Shown: positions 1 to 13,100 of the stretch, in pieces
Layout: every line of letters begins with the position of its first letter
Position numbering within the stretch: the first letter of the stretch is position 1
Source: Ricordea florida
Taxonomy: Eukaryota > Cnidaria > Anthozoa > Corallimorpharia > Ricordeidae
Direction of reading: 5' to 3'
NCBI GenBank assembly: GCA_949710005.1
Contig: OX453272.1
Coordinates: 1,147,696-1,211,695 of the forward strand
Length of the DNA: 64,000 nucleotides
Made by a program: the position numbers and the translations under genes
The notes under the pieces: model-generated
What the model was told of the DNA's origin: nothing
The model's database searches: none
Seen by the model: the letters and a program-made list of their open reading frames with translations, nothing else

Positions 1-1028
1 TATTTTCAGTATGTACAATCGTTTATTTCGTAGTCCAACCGTTTCGGTTTGTTCGATCGTTACGTGTGAAGGTAATTTTTTCCATTATTGCATTGCAAAC
101 AACAGAAGCTCTCTAGATGATCTCTTCTTGCTCTTAGAGCAAATGCTGTAAGAAATATTGTTTAACCCTTCAAGTCCCAGTAGTGAGCAGCATCCAATTT
201 CTCATAACAATACACCTGTATTCACTGTTCATCAACCATTCATTTTAAGCGAAAAACGAAAATGATCACCAAGAAAGAGTTGTGTTGATATTAAATTTTT
301 TAACAAAATTTTCCTCACTATGAAGACATTTTGGCAACCAAAACAAACTTTTTAATTTAGCGGGCCGTACCCGCTAAATTGACCAGTCACAGCGTGCGTA
401 CTAACTGAGATATAATAATGTGATTCATTTCTTAGAGTAAAATTGTCAACGATCGAAATGCACCAATCGTGATGCATAATGCTGAATCGAAACTGTCGAC
501 CCTATCGCCTGAAGAAGACTAGCAGTAAGCAGTATGACAAATTTAATAGAAGAATTGATGGAAAGCGTCTTTGAACATATCCATAACATTATGAAAAAGT
601 GCGCTATGCAAATTTATCATCATCATTATCATCAGCAGTCGGGAGACAAAAGAACAAATATATATTATCATTAAGCTACCAGGATGAATAACAATCTATT
701 TCATAACGATATACCGGCTGTTAAAAAAAACTACTGTGTTGGTCCTTGGCATATTTTTATAACAAAAACCCTGTTTTAAACAAATAAAATAGAATAAACA
801 ATCAAAAGAGGTGGAAGATCTTTGCAGTTATGTAAGTAGCGTAAGCAGTTGCAAAGGTAAGACCTGAAAAAATTCAGAGTTGCTTAAATGTAAATAACTG
901 AAAAAATATTCCACTTATTTACTCTTTCTTCCACATATGCAAAACTGGCATGTGTTCACATTCACAAAAAAAAACACCTTGTGAAGATACATCTCTCCTA
1001 CAGATAAAACCAAGCGACAATACTTCAC
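1..1028. other. COPB2 intron with dispersed repeat remnants
   Basis: No coding exon is seen. It holds a repeat piece at about 162-245 that matches 38,180-38,250 in the opposite orientation, a perfect 11-bp-arm palindrome (354-380), and a remnant near 805-905 resembling the foldback at 58,889-59,054. Confidence 0.6.
354..380. repeat. Perfect short palindrome in a COPB2 intron
   Basis: Arms AATTTAGCGGG and CCCGCTAAATT with a 5-nt loop. No function is assigned. Confidence 0.7.
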
Positions 1029-1101
1029 CTGAGTTGGTGTAGATGAAACAATCTCCAACCCAAAGGCCAGTTCGGACTGATTCCTCGATCTCATTGCATA
1101 C
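1029..1101 (-). CDS. COPB2: COPB2 exon, [20 protein letters not shown]
   Basis: The last COPB2 exon visible. Donor GTGAAG, acceptor AAAG. It ends one base into the next codon; later exons must lie beyond the left edge. Confidence 0.92.
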
Positions 1102-4100
1102 CTTTAGATAAAACACAAACAAAAAATAGAGAAAATTGATGACATACAGTCACTGTGTCATTTGCAGCAATATTATTTCCAAGAAACACAAAATGTTAAG
1201 AATATTCATATCACCCAAAGTCACTGTAAACAGATTTGTTCAGTAGCTTTGCAGTGCATTATCACAGTGAATGGGTTTGGCAACAAATATGTATGTGAAG
1301 ATCAAAGGAAAGACTTAACTGTCTAGTAACTAAGAATAAACAGTATCACCGCAGAACACTGGTTACAATAAAATTTTTCCACAAAATAATAACATGGCAC
1401 AATATCATTCACATAACAGAGGCAAGGTTCTCAATAAGAATTGTAGCAGTAGAAAAATTGTGTAAAGTAACAGGAGAATATTCTGAAAGCGCTCCATGTC
1501 TGAATTTAAAACTAGCTCAGGACATCTAAATTTGACAGAAGAATCTTCGTAGTAGCTGGAGAATTATCCCATTTCTGATGCCTAATGAACACCCTGCAGA
1601 GGGCTAGAATAAGACTGTTACACTCTTTGCTTTGATTCCAGATTTGTTTCAAACATTGTGTTAAAAAACTAGTGCATAATAAGGATAAACATTGCATGTA
1701 TGTATTGCCACACTGCATTTTTGACAACTGAATGCATCTTTGCAAGAATATTGCTCTCTTTAAAAATTGAAGATCTAAAAGTGAACGTATGGTTTGTGTC
1801 AGGTTTAGACTTTAAAACTTCAAAATGATAAGGAAGGCAATGCCGTGAATTTCATATTTTTGTTTTAGCATTTACAGGTACAAGTATATGTAATTTCCAA
1901 GTAAGGCATTTTCAGATTTTGCCCTGATACACCTGACAAGGAATGCAGTTAACACCCAATCAACTGGTACTGGGAAAAAAACGTCGTTTTTAGCATACAT
2001 GTAGCCAAGTCCTACAAATTGTCAAAATATAAACCGAATACAAGGCAACGGTTTCGTATCAAAATTAAGTTACATTGTAGCTTACATCAAAGGCTTCCTC
2101 AATGCCATCTTCAGTGATACTATCTGGTGTCTCTTGTGCTTTTGACACAGCCTCTGCACTGAACTTCAGGATGAAGAAGGATTCATCTGTTGCAATACAA
2201 CACAGTTCTCCACTGTCTGACCAAAAGATCTACAAATGAGAGAACAAGACGAACAAACAAAACTTGAGGGCTACATGTACTACAGGAAGTGTCTTTTGTC
2301 TATGGACTTTATATATCCAGTGATATAGTGATCTTGCCATAGAGAAAGGATAAATACCGTAATTTTAAACCTTGAAGCCCCACATGTTAAGATACAAAAC
2401 ATACATGTACTTGGTGGTTTTCAAACATCACATAAATAAGAGTTGGGAGAATGTGTTCAAATGTTAACTCAGTTCATCCCTTTAAATTATCAGTATTCCA
2501 TAACTTTGTATAATAGACATTACATGTATAAGGACAAACTACAGTACTCTACTGTATTGTAGATGTTGATCACTGCAGGGACTTGAATAAAATGGCTGTC
2601 TTTATCCCCAAGTGAAGATCTCACAATTTACTTCTACATTATCAAGTTTTAAGAATTCAAGTTGATGCTTTTCTCATTCACAGTGTCTGATTTGCTTGTG
2701 CATTATACCGTACACTGTAACGACTGGCAGCCACTTTGTTTGTCGAGGTGATTATCGGCTGATGATCCGAGCTAGCGAACCAATCAGAGCGCTCGACTTT
2801 GTATAATCACCTGAGTAATTTATACTAAAAACACTTAAAAGGTGGTAAAGGAGAATAATGTTATGTACAAACAACAAACGTACACTCTTGGGTGTAATTT
2901 CAATTCTGCGGATCAGCTCTGTGCTTTCCCAGTCATAAAATGCCAGCCCACTGACAGATCTCACTCCAAGAAGATGACCACCATAAATGCCTAACAAAAT
3001 GAACATAACAAACATGTATGAGATAATTTCTAATATAACACCATATAAAGTACCGTAAAGACTCGTGTATAAACCACAATCATATCTAAGCCCCAACCCC
3101 GACTTTCGAGCATGAATTTGGAAAAACAGTAAGAACTCCCAAACCACAACAACAACAACAACAATCTTTATTTACTTAGCATACATACTTGAACAAAAAA
3201 GCACTCTTGTAAAAACAAATTAAGTTTATCAGGTTATGGGGAAACATACACTGCAACAGACTGTAGATGCATATTGTGGCACACTACAACTTTCAAAATA
3301 CTCACACTCTGCACCATAGTCAGGCTTGAATGACTTTCTCTCTTTAAAATTCTTGAAAATCTTGATTTTGTTTCCATCTCTTATTGCATACCTTTGTAAA
3401 CAAAGTTATTGAAAGACTCCTGCTGTCAGTGTATAATTATCGGAAGAATCAACATAATGTAGGAGACCTAAGCCAACACACACCTACAATAAATACTTCA
3501 ATTTCCTTTAGCTGTGGCTCTGAACAGAGCTGCAAATAATGTTCTTTTCTTCAAAGGACATCTGACCAACTAAGTGACCATTTTGGTTGAACAAAGCAAA
3601 AATGTTGTTGGACATCACCAAAAAAAGAAGGTTTAATTTAATTTTCTTAAGCATCAGGCAAAACAGAAGACATAATTGTGAAAGAAACATAATTTATCCA
3701 AGTCTCGATCTGTTGTTTTGTGCATTAAATGAGATTTGTCACAACACAAAGCAAGATTTACTAAGCCAGCTAAGGTAGATTTTTATTCATTTTACTATTA
3801 AACAAAAATAAAAAAAAATTGTTCCAAAATGTCTGACTACAGTTGGGATTTTGTTGAACATGAGCTAATTTTGGTCAGCCAATGACCAATGATGAACAGT
3901 TATTTGCAGCCCTACTTAATGTGATGAACTACTTGGATGCACGTGTGTCGTGTTGTATGGGTAGCCTGAATGTCGTATAATTGACTTGTTACATAAGTAC
4001 AGTGAGTTAACAACTACCCTATTAAAAATTGAATTTCATTGCTCAGTTTAAATGATGTCTTCAACCGCTTTTTACAAACCACTTACATGTAGGTTACATT

Positions 4101-7100
4101 TGGTTTTTGAGCCAGGATATTGCTAGAAATACTTCAATGATAGCAGATATTGAACATGCTGCAGATGTATGAGAAACTGAATGAGCGAGAGCCTAACCAT
4201 CTTATGTCAAATTTTGAAAGTTTCTTTTAACCAATGGAGTTAGTTTTCAAATGCAGAAAGAGAGGGAGAAAACTACGGGGCTAGGACAGCAAAAATTCGT
4301 GAAAAATCCCGTGAAAAATCTCATGAAAAATCCCGTGAAAAAATTCGTGAAAAATCTCATGAAAAATTCGTGAAAAATCCCGTGAAAAATCTCATGAAAA
4401 ATCCCGTGAAAAAATTCGTGAAAAATCCCGTGAAAAAATTCGTGAAAAAAATTTGAATTTTTAATTATGGTTTAAAGGCAAAATTATAATTAATTTAAAT
4501 AATGGAAAACGTGAAAATAGACATACCAAATGAAATTATATTATCCAAAGTAAAAAAAAAATATAATTGCGTTCATGGAAAGTATAAATATAGATGTAAA
4601 GAGTGTGGTGGATCTCAAATGTGTGTTCATGGAAAGTATAAATATCGATGTAAAGAGTGCGATGGATCTCAAATATGTGAACATGGAAAGGTTAAATATC
4701 AGTGTAAAGAATGTGGAGGGTCACAAATATGTGAACATGGAAAACAAAAAGCTTCTTGTAAGGAATGTCGAAAAAAAATGAATTAAATATTTAAAATATA
4801 AAAAATAACAAAGATGAATATAAAATTATTAACTATTAAATATGATAATGAAAAAAATTGTACAAAAGATTTCTTTAATAAAGTAAATAAAGATTTTTCA
4901 ATTTGTGTTTCAGAGAATGATGATTTAAATATTGTTGCATCAAATAATTTAGCATTTTTTGGTTTTAAAATTTGTTACCGATTGGGTGATATTAGTCCGG
5001 TGGTAATGAGGGAAGGGTCGCTCTATGCTAGAAATTTTATTACAAAAGGAGTAAAACCCCATAAAATTGAAGAAGATATTAAATTGGATAAAGATTATTT
5101 TGAAAATGCAATTAAGTTTAGTAATGAAAAAGAAATTAAAAACACTTTAGAAATATTTATTATTTCATTTGAGATTAGTTTAAATATAGTAATTATAGAT
5201 AAAAATAAGTTTTACAAAAAAATAAAAAAACATGTAAAGGATGGAATGGCTTCATACTTTTCAATCACACCAAAAGTTACAAATATGTTTGAAGAGATGG
5301 AAATATTTGTTTTAAAATAAAGTATTTAAGAAAAATTATGTTATATAACCTAAATAATGGTTACATAACAAAATACGCGAAATTTATCTAAATCTTAAAC
5401 TAAAAGTTATGGGAGAACCCTTAAGATCAAGTTTTTCCCATTCATTGTCTAATATGGTTAAATCAAAGTGGTTTATAACGCTATCATATTTTCGAACCGG
5501 AATTGTTGGATAATCTTTTGAGGGTATGTTTGCAAGTAGTTGTGATGGTGAGAGTTTCACAAGTTCTCCATATTTTGTTTTATTCATATATGAAGACTTA
5601 TTATCCACTATACTACACATAAGTCTCAGAGGCTCCTTAATTTGTATATTTATAGGGTATAATTTACCGGGGTTTATGACTTCAGGCGCCCCCAAACCAA
5701 TCGACAACGCTCTAGTAAGTTTAATGTTAAAGTTCTTATTTGAATATAGATAGTCAACAGCATCAGTCTCAATTATTGTTATCTTTTCCCTATCAGTATC
5801 TTTTAGAAAGATCAATTGAATATCGCGCAACGAATATGTACCGGGTTGTATTATTATGATGGCTTGATTCTTTTCATTGTATAATATCTGTTGATCCTTG
5901 AAATTAATCAATCTTTTGGTTTTTATATTACAATCCAGGAGTTGTATCTCTCGAAGATTTTTAAGTGGAGGATCTAAATATATCCTAGTTTCAGAATCAT
6001 ACATGGTAATGCTTAACATTTTTTGTTTGGTTAATTCATATTCATCTTTAAATCGAGCTTTGCTCGGGACCGGCTGCGCCGTAATTTACATTGACGTAAT
6101 CACATTCCTGAGCGACGTTAGAAACGGGTCTTTTAAAAGTAAACATAAAATCTACTTTCAAACTTTAAAACCACTTTACATTTTTCTTGTTGCTATGTCG
6201 TAAAAGTATGCAATCTATTGTTCTACACGTGAACACTAATTTACAAACAATGATAATCGCGTGAAATACTCATGAACTACCGAAATAGATACCACGCTAA
6301 TCCACCAGCGATAATTATAAATGATAATATATTATTTTCATGTTGTGTTGTTTCAATAATATTTTCCTGTTTCATCGAGTCTGTTTTCGTTGAGGATTTT
6401 GGTTCTTGCTGGTTTTTTTTCGTTTCATTTCCGCCTTTCAGGAGAATATGAGGTAACTTTAACTTTGAAGATCCTAAGTTATGACTTATTCCAACTTGTT
6501 TTGTTTCAGTGTTTAGGGAATTATTCACACCAAAATTCATATCATTACTCGCTTTCATAAGTTTGTTGTTAAAACCTGTCACGCTTTCAGTATTGATTAT
6601 CATATTACTCGGCATCAACCACACACCAGGAGCAATAGCTAAATCAAGCCGTAATTTCGCTTCTTGTACAGCTAATTGATACCTTTGGATAGAACTAGAA
6701 ATGTCATTCTCGATCACACTACTTTCAAATAATGCCAAGAATTCTTGTTGTGTCTCAATCGCACCACCGCCATTACCATAAATCGAGTTTCTAGTGTTGA
6801 CTTGTGCACCCAATATGCAATAAACAAAAGCTTCGGCGGATCGATTCAATCTACCAAGCCCAGCTTTAGTGAGTCCATGACCACTTGTAGGGATAAACCA
6901 AGCATATTTGAAATCAGCAAAGTCATCATTACGTATAAATGAGATTAGATTACCCTTTTCCTTTTTTCCCCCTTCATCAGAGAATTTACCACCTTCACCG
7001 GGCCATTGATCTGCTTCAACATCATAATTCCTTATAATATGTACATTTTGATATCCCCCTCCTTTTCCATGATATCCCGCACCGTAATCAAGGAATATAT

Positions 7101-10100
7101 CTCCCAATCCGCCGTTTCTTCCACCGTTCCATCTAAAGTCAGAATTATTAGCAATTCCAAATTCAGAACACAATCGTTGATATGCAACTTTACTATATGG
7201 ATTATTATTTATTACAAAAGGTTGCTCATCAGGCAAGGGAAGACTCAATTCATATAATATCCGCCTTATTGTGAAATACACATGAAACTTGATAAAGCTG
7301 CTCACTACTTTAGGATAATTTAGACTTTCAAAAGGACTAATCCCACAACCAGATGTTGCACACCAAACTGCAAAGTTAAGTTGTTGTGGCCAATAATTCA
7401 TATCAGGCCCGTTCAACCATTTTCGACTCTGCTTTCCAAATTTGAAAGTAACAACTTGTGATGTAAATATGTTTCTCATCTTTGCTGTGAATTTCTTTGT
7501 ATTTGAAACGTATATATCCAGAGAGGTTAGCATTTTTGTTATATCAGTTGAAAAGTCATCAAAATTAACAGCCGGTATTGGATAAGATTGATTGGTCAAT
7601 GTTAAACTTTCAGGAAATGAACTCAATTCATCAGAGGTAAGCCCTAAATCTTCCCATAAAAGTCTTTTAAAACGAGGTGATAGACCATCAATCCATGTTT
7701 TTCCAGTAGGATCATCATTTGACATTACAGTTATACCATTTGCGCTCCATTTAATGTAACCACCATACTGATCAGATACAAATTCAAATTGACTTAGATC
7801 AGCGTTTGGGTACCTTTTTCTGAAATCTTTTAGTGTCATTTTATTACTTTTAGAATAAGATGAAAAGTCTTTAGATTAGATCACCTCTTTTCTAACACCA
7901 GCAAAACAATTAAATCCCACATCAGTTCTCTCATATGAAATTTTCAACGATCTCGACTTACCAATTCCTTTAATATTTCCTCTCGAACCTCTGTTCTTAT
8001 CTGATTCATATTTAAGTTTTTTTCTGTATCTTTCCTGGTTTTCTGGCGGATTTCTAGTTTTAGTTTTTCAAACTTATCCACCTCTGATAAAATTAAAGAA
8101 AATTCTTGGTCTGATATAGCGTTATCTTTTAGAGCCTTTGAAACCAAGTCGTTAATGGTGTTTACTTTTGCTTTTGCCAAAGAAACTGTCTGTTCATGTT
8201 TACTAACTTTATGAGAAAGCCGTTTAGAAGCCGCACCGAATCCAACCGATATTCCTCCACAAATACCCCCCACAGCCCCTAATGGTATACCAACAACAGC
8301 ACCAAAACCAGTAAGGGAAGTTCCAAGCCCACTTGCAGATAGAATAACTGAAAACACCCCACTACAAACACTGATTTTTGTAAATATACCTCTCGCTCGA
8401 TTATACTTTTTCCTAACACCCTCGTAATGTTTAATTTCCTTTTGAAGATTATTTAGTACTTCGCATGACTTTTGTAGTCTGAAATTATTAGGATCGCCAT
8501 TAATGGGGCCCGGCTGAGCCGGAATTTGTGGATAAATTCTATTATAGTCATCCATATTGTATTTTACTGAACGGTATGATATCTTTAAATTTGTTACTTT
8601 CTCTTATTTTTTATACTTTCAACAAAATATAGAACCACAGCCATTATCAACAACCAAGCGTTCTTACCTAAAAACCCAATAACCTCGCCCGCCGTTTTGA
8701 ATAGAAAGCTAACGATAGCTCCAACCATTCCAGGCAATATTTCACCGAGTTTCTTACCAATAGCTTTCAACCCATTGCCAACGCCTTTACCTAATGTGGA
8801 TAAGCCTCTAGAAAGATTAGAAACTATAACACCAATAACCACACCTACAGCACTCACAGCCGCAAATACTGTAAAACCATACTTTTTGAAGATGGCCTTA
8901 ACACGTTCTTGTAATGGTAGATTTTTAAGTATTTCTTCATTTTGACTCTCAATCTCAGCTATTTTTTCTTGGTTGTAAATAATACTCTTTCTTGCTAGTT
9001 CTCTAAATTTATCAACTTCAGCTTGTAATCTTTCATTACCTGTTTCTAACATTGTTAAATTTGACTGTCCCTTCTTATACTTATCTATTTCATCTTTGTA
9101 TCGATTCAATTCAGATTTAAGTTCTTCAACCCCCGTTTTAGCCACCGTCTTCTGTTTAACAGCAGCATCTAAATAGCTTTCAAGCTCTTTGATTGCGGAT
9201 TCTTTTTGCTCTATGATTCTTCGCTTATCTTTATCATTAATAATATGTCTTTGTATCTCCCCTTCATTTGTTTCCACTACCGCTCTTAAACCCTGTAATG
9301 CATTTTTTAAATCCTTATTTTCTTCATTTGTTGCACTCAAATCAGCTAGTTTATTTTTTAAATCCGTAATTTCTTCATTCTTTTTGATCAATATTGATGC
9401 TAATTGACGAATTTTTTTATTTTCTTCCCCCAGTTGTGATAAAATATCATCATTAGCTTCAACAATTTCTTCTGCTTTAGGACCTAAAGCATCTCTTATT
9501 GTTTTTGGTAATTTTTTGTTCACGCCGCCATATTTATCATAAAAATTATGCCACACAACTTTAACAGGATTAATACGCTTTATTCCAACTTGTAATTGTC
9601 CAAAATCATCATACCTAAAATTAAAAATTGCTTTTACTTTTGGAAATTTATTTTTAATCTCTTGCCAGGCTTCATCTTTGTTTCTTTGTGTTTCATCAAT
9701 ATCTTCTCCATCTAATTTTGTGTATCCTAATTTGGTTTTAGGTCTAGCACCCCCTTTTTCATAATCTCTTTCACTTAGATATTTTGTTTGCCCTTTTCGA
9801 GAATTAATTTTAATTTTTTCCATTTCACCTCTGGTTGTAGATGTTAATCGAACTGGTATTTTTGATGGTTTTCTACCAAGTAGTGAATTTTTGTCATCAA
9901 AATCATCAGGATCATCTTCTTCCCCTAATCCAATGGGATCATCTTTTGGTACTTCTGGTAATTCTGCCATGATTTTTTACTCATCAGTAAGAAATCTTTA
10001 GACCTAAAAGTTATGTTTCTAAAATAAAAAAATGAATTATGATTTAAAGATATAAAATAAAATATAAAATATAACAATGGAATTTAAAATGTTTAATAAC

Positions 10101-13100
10101 CTTAATGATTTTAGTGAACATCTTTGGTTTGATACTCTAAGAAAAATTAGTAATGAACAAAAAATTTCATTTGATGACTTGTTATTGTTACGAAATATTG
10201 CTGTTTGTTTAAAAGATAGAGAAAAACTAGAAAAATTATTTACCTTAATTAAAATGATTCCTGAATCAAGTGAAAATGGAGAATATATTTGTCGCGGGGA
10301 TGAAAAAATAGAAAAAATTTTTAAGTTGGTGGATAATGATATTAATTCTGAAACTTGGGGTGAAACTTTATTGGAAGAAGAGATTAATTTCTAAACTTTA
10401 ATTATAAAACAATTAATGTTTTTATAATTTAAAATAATTTACTAGCTGCATACCCCAACGCCAACATTCCTCCACCAACATATGCCATTTCACCCATCTT
10501 TTGATTGTTACTAGGTCTATAATAATCTGAAAATTTTGGTTCGTGCATTTGACTATACAATTCTAATGCTTCATCAGTTTTTGAAAGATTTTTTGAGGCT
10601 TGGTATTTATCATCTTTTTGTTTAATTTTCCAATCAATTAGTTTCTGTCTATTTTCCTGATATTTAGCGTAATCTTTTTGATATTTTTCTAATGCTTTAT
10701 CGTGTCTTATTCTGTATCTGTTTTATCACCAGAGAGATATTTTGCAAGATATGACCCACCAACAAAGGCAGTTGCATTTAATACAGCTCCACCTAACATC
10801 ATTGCTATTGTTGCCATAATTATTTTGGTAAAATATTTTGATCCTCTAAATATGTTTTTAGGTACATACTACCTGACAATACAGCTACCCATTTAGCATA
10901 ATTTGTAATACTTGAGGATGGGTCATTCATAAATGATTCTCTCATTGCTTTTTTAGCTACATATCCAACTCCAGCTGCTAACCCAATAAGTACTGCTGAA
11001 TCAGTAACAGTTTTCACAAGTTTGTTTTCAGTTGACATAATTTTTTACTGTATCAGTAAGAAACCTTTAAACCACATCATATCATTCCTATTTTTGGTCG
11101 ATCTAGCGGTTGCGATGCTGTAGGACAAGCAGGTATTCTATTTTTATTATCCTCCTTTTCATCTTTACCGGTCTTTAGACTTTGTCGGTATCCGCTTTGC
11201 GGGGAGGGCTCCGCCCGATATCTCATAAACATATCAAATACTGTAAACCCTATTCCAATAATGGATAATACAGTAGTAAAAGATAGTTCTGGAAGCCATG
11301 CCTTATTAGACCCACTTTCTCTATTTTCATTTTCTTCCCTCTTATTTTTTTGCTCCGCAGCCCGCAGGGTCTCTTCTCTTTTCATCTCCCTAGCTAATGC
11401 TTCTTTTGCTTTTTTATTATATTCGGCTAATTTCTTACCAGCTGCGACTTTTTTAGGATCTTTCACCCTCTTTTTAGAAACATTACCTTCAGTTTTTTCT
11501 TTTGGTGTATCCATTGTAATTTGTTCCACAACTTCTGTTCCTTCTTCACTCCGGCTTTGCTCGATTTGTTCAGTTTGGTCAGACATTATTATTTTATTTC
11601 ACAAAGTAAAGAATCTTTAAATCAGTTGTGCTCAGTAACCTGATCAGTTGTGTTCAGTGGAGCTGGTTGAGTTTTAGAATCATCTGTAATTGTCCTTGAA
11701 AATTCTTGTGTTTTGTTGAATTTAACGTGTTTAGCAACCTGGAATAACCCGCTAGCAAGCGCCGCCAATCTTCCTGCTTTCAATGCTAAAAGCCCTACAA
11801 TGTTTGTTAGTTCGCGATTAACTAAATCATCATTCTTCAAATCATCACAAAGAGCTTCTATATCATCTACAGGAACCATGTAAGAAATAACTTTAGAAAC
11901 TAATTGGAGGGATGAATCTACTAACCCGCCATTAATTTTCTTACCCAATACTGCTTGGTATCGATTATAATATTTATCAACATCTTTCGCCGATAATTTT
12001 TTTATATCACCTAGACTCATATCAACACCTAAATATTCTTTTGTGGTTCCAAGAGCTGCTAGAATAGCTAGTGATTCTTGTTTGATTTCAAGTTCATTAT
12101 CTTTTACCTCCGTCTTTTCTTCTTCAATGTAATCTTCTACGCTTGCCATCTTTTGTGATAATACATGGGTTATTTTTAAATCACCTCAGGGATCTCCAAA
12201 TAGCAATTAAATGGATGCCGTAAAGATAAGCAAAGTCTAGAGTATTTTTCAGTTTTCAGGAGTTGTACAAACTTTTTACTAGTTTCAGGGTCTAAATCGC
12301 CTCCATAATCTTCAAAAAACATCTTCATACCTTTCTGCGAGGGATTATGAAATGAAACAACGCAAGCTACATTTTCACGGAATGGTTTTGCTATCGATGT
12401 TAATTGCTGAGTGAGAACCCAAACTGATAATCCATGATGCCTTCCAGAAAATGCTAAATCTATAAACTTGTTTGATCGTTTCTTCAGATCATTCGAAACA
12501 GCACAATCGTCTAAAATTATTAGTGTATTTCTTCCAGAGAATAAAGTTTGACAATCAGTTAACAATTCATTAATCTCATCTATATTACTAGCATCTGGTG
12601 ATAATACATAGAAATTTTTATCTCCTCGAGCAAAATTATGATAGGTTTTATTTTTAGAATAAGTTGGGCATATTAAAACAATGAATTCAAACAATTTTCG
12701 AAATGGACCCCGGAGTTGATCTATAATGTACTTTGTCTTTCCACAATTTGTTGGTCCAGTTATAATACAGTTAAAAGGAATTTTATCTCGTAATTCTTCC
12801 ATGATTTTTTTGTATCATAACATAAGGTTTTAAGTTGGGTGTGCGCTCTTCGGTTAGTACATAATGGAGCGCAAACCTGAATTCATAACATCCATTAATG
12901 CATCAGCTACAACAAACATATAACAAGTAATAACACCAGACCCACCAACTTTTCTTCTCATTTCTATTCTTATACCATCTTGTGAGTTGTTTAAGGCTAG
13001 ACCACCCCCATGAATACTATTATCTGGATTAGTTCTCAAATCTATCCACAGGGCAAACTTGTTATTATAAAAATCCTTTTCTTTTACCGACCAACGGGAG

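Larger units (their letters stand above)
4259..4515 (+). repeat. Polinton left terminal inverted repeat (257 bp)
   Basis: Begins AGAGAGGGAGAAAAC and ends inside the reading frame of the 94-aa gene. It contains a 13-unit short tandem array (4296-4451) and a promoter-like TTTAAAGG box. No difference from the right copy was seen by eye. Confidence 0.95.

Noticed and set aside
162..355. Second copy of the TTAA MITE seen at 38055-38246
   Set aside because: Only one end matches; the other end (near the 354-380 palindrome) does not, so a full element is not claimed.
4575..4781. Second frame across the Cys/His repeat gene
   Set aside because: Shadow of the 94-aa gene in another frame; the Cys/His pattern exists only in the main frame.
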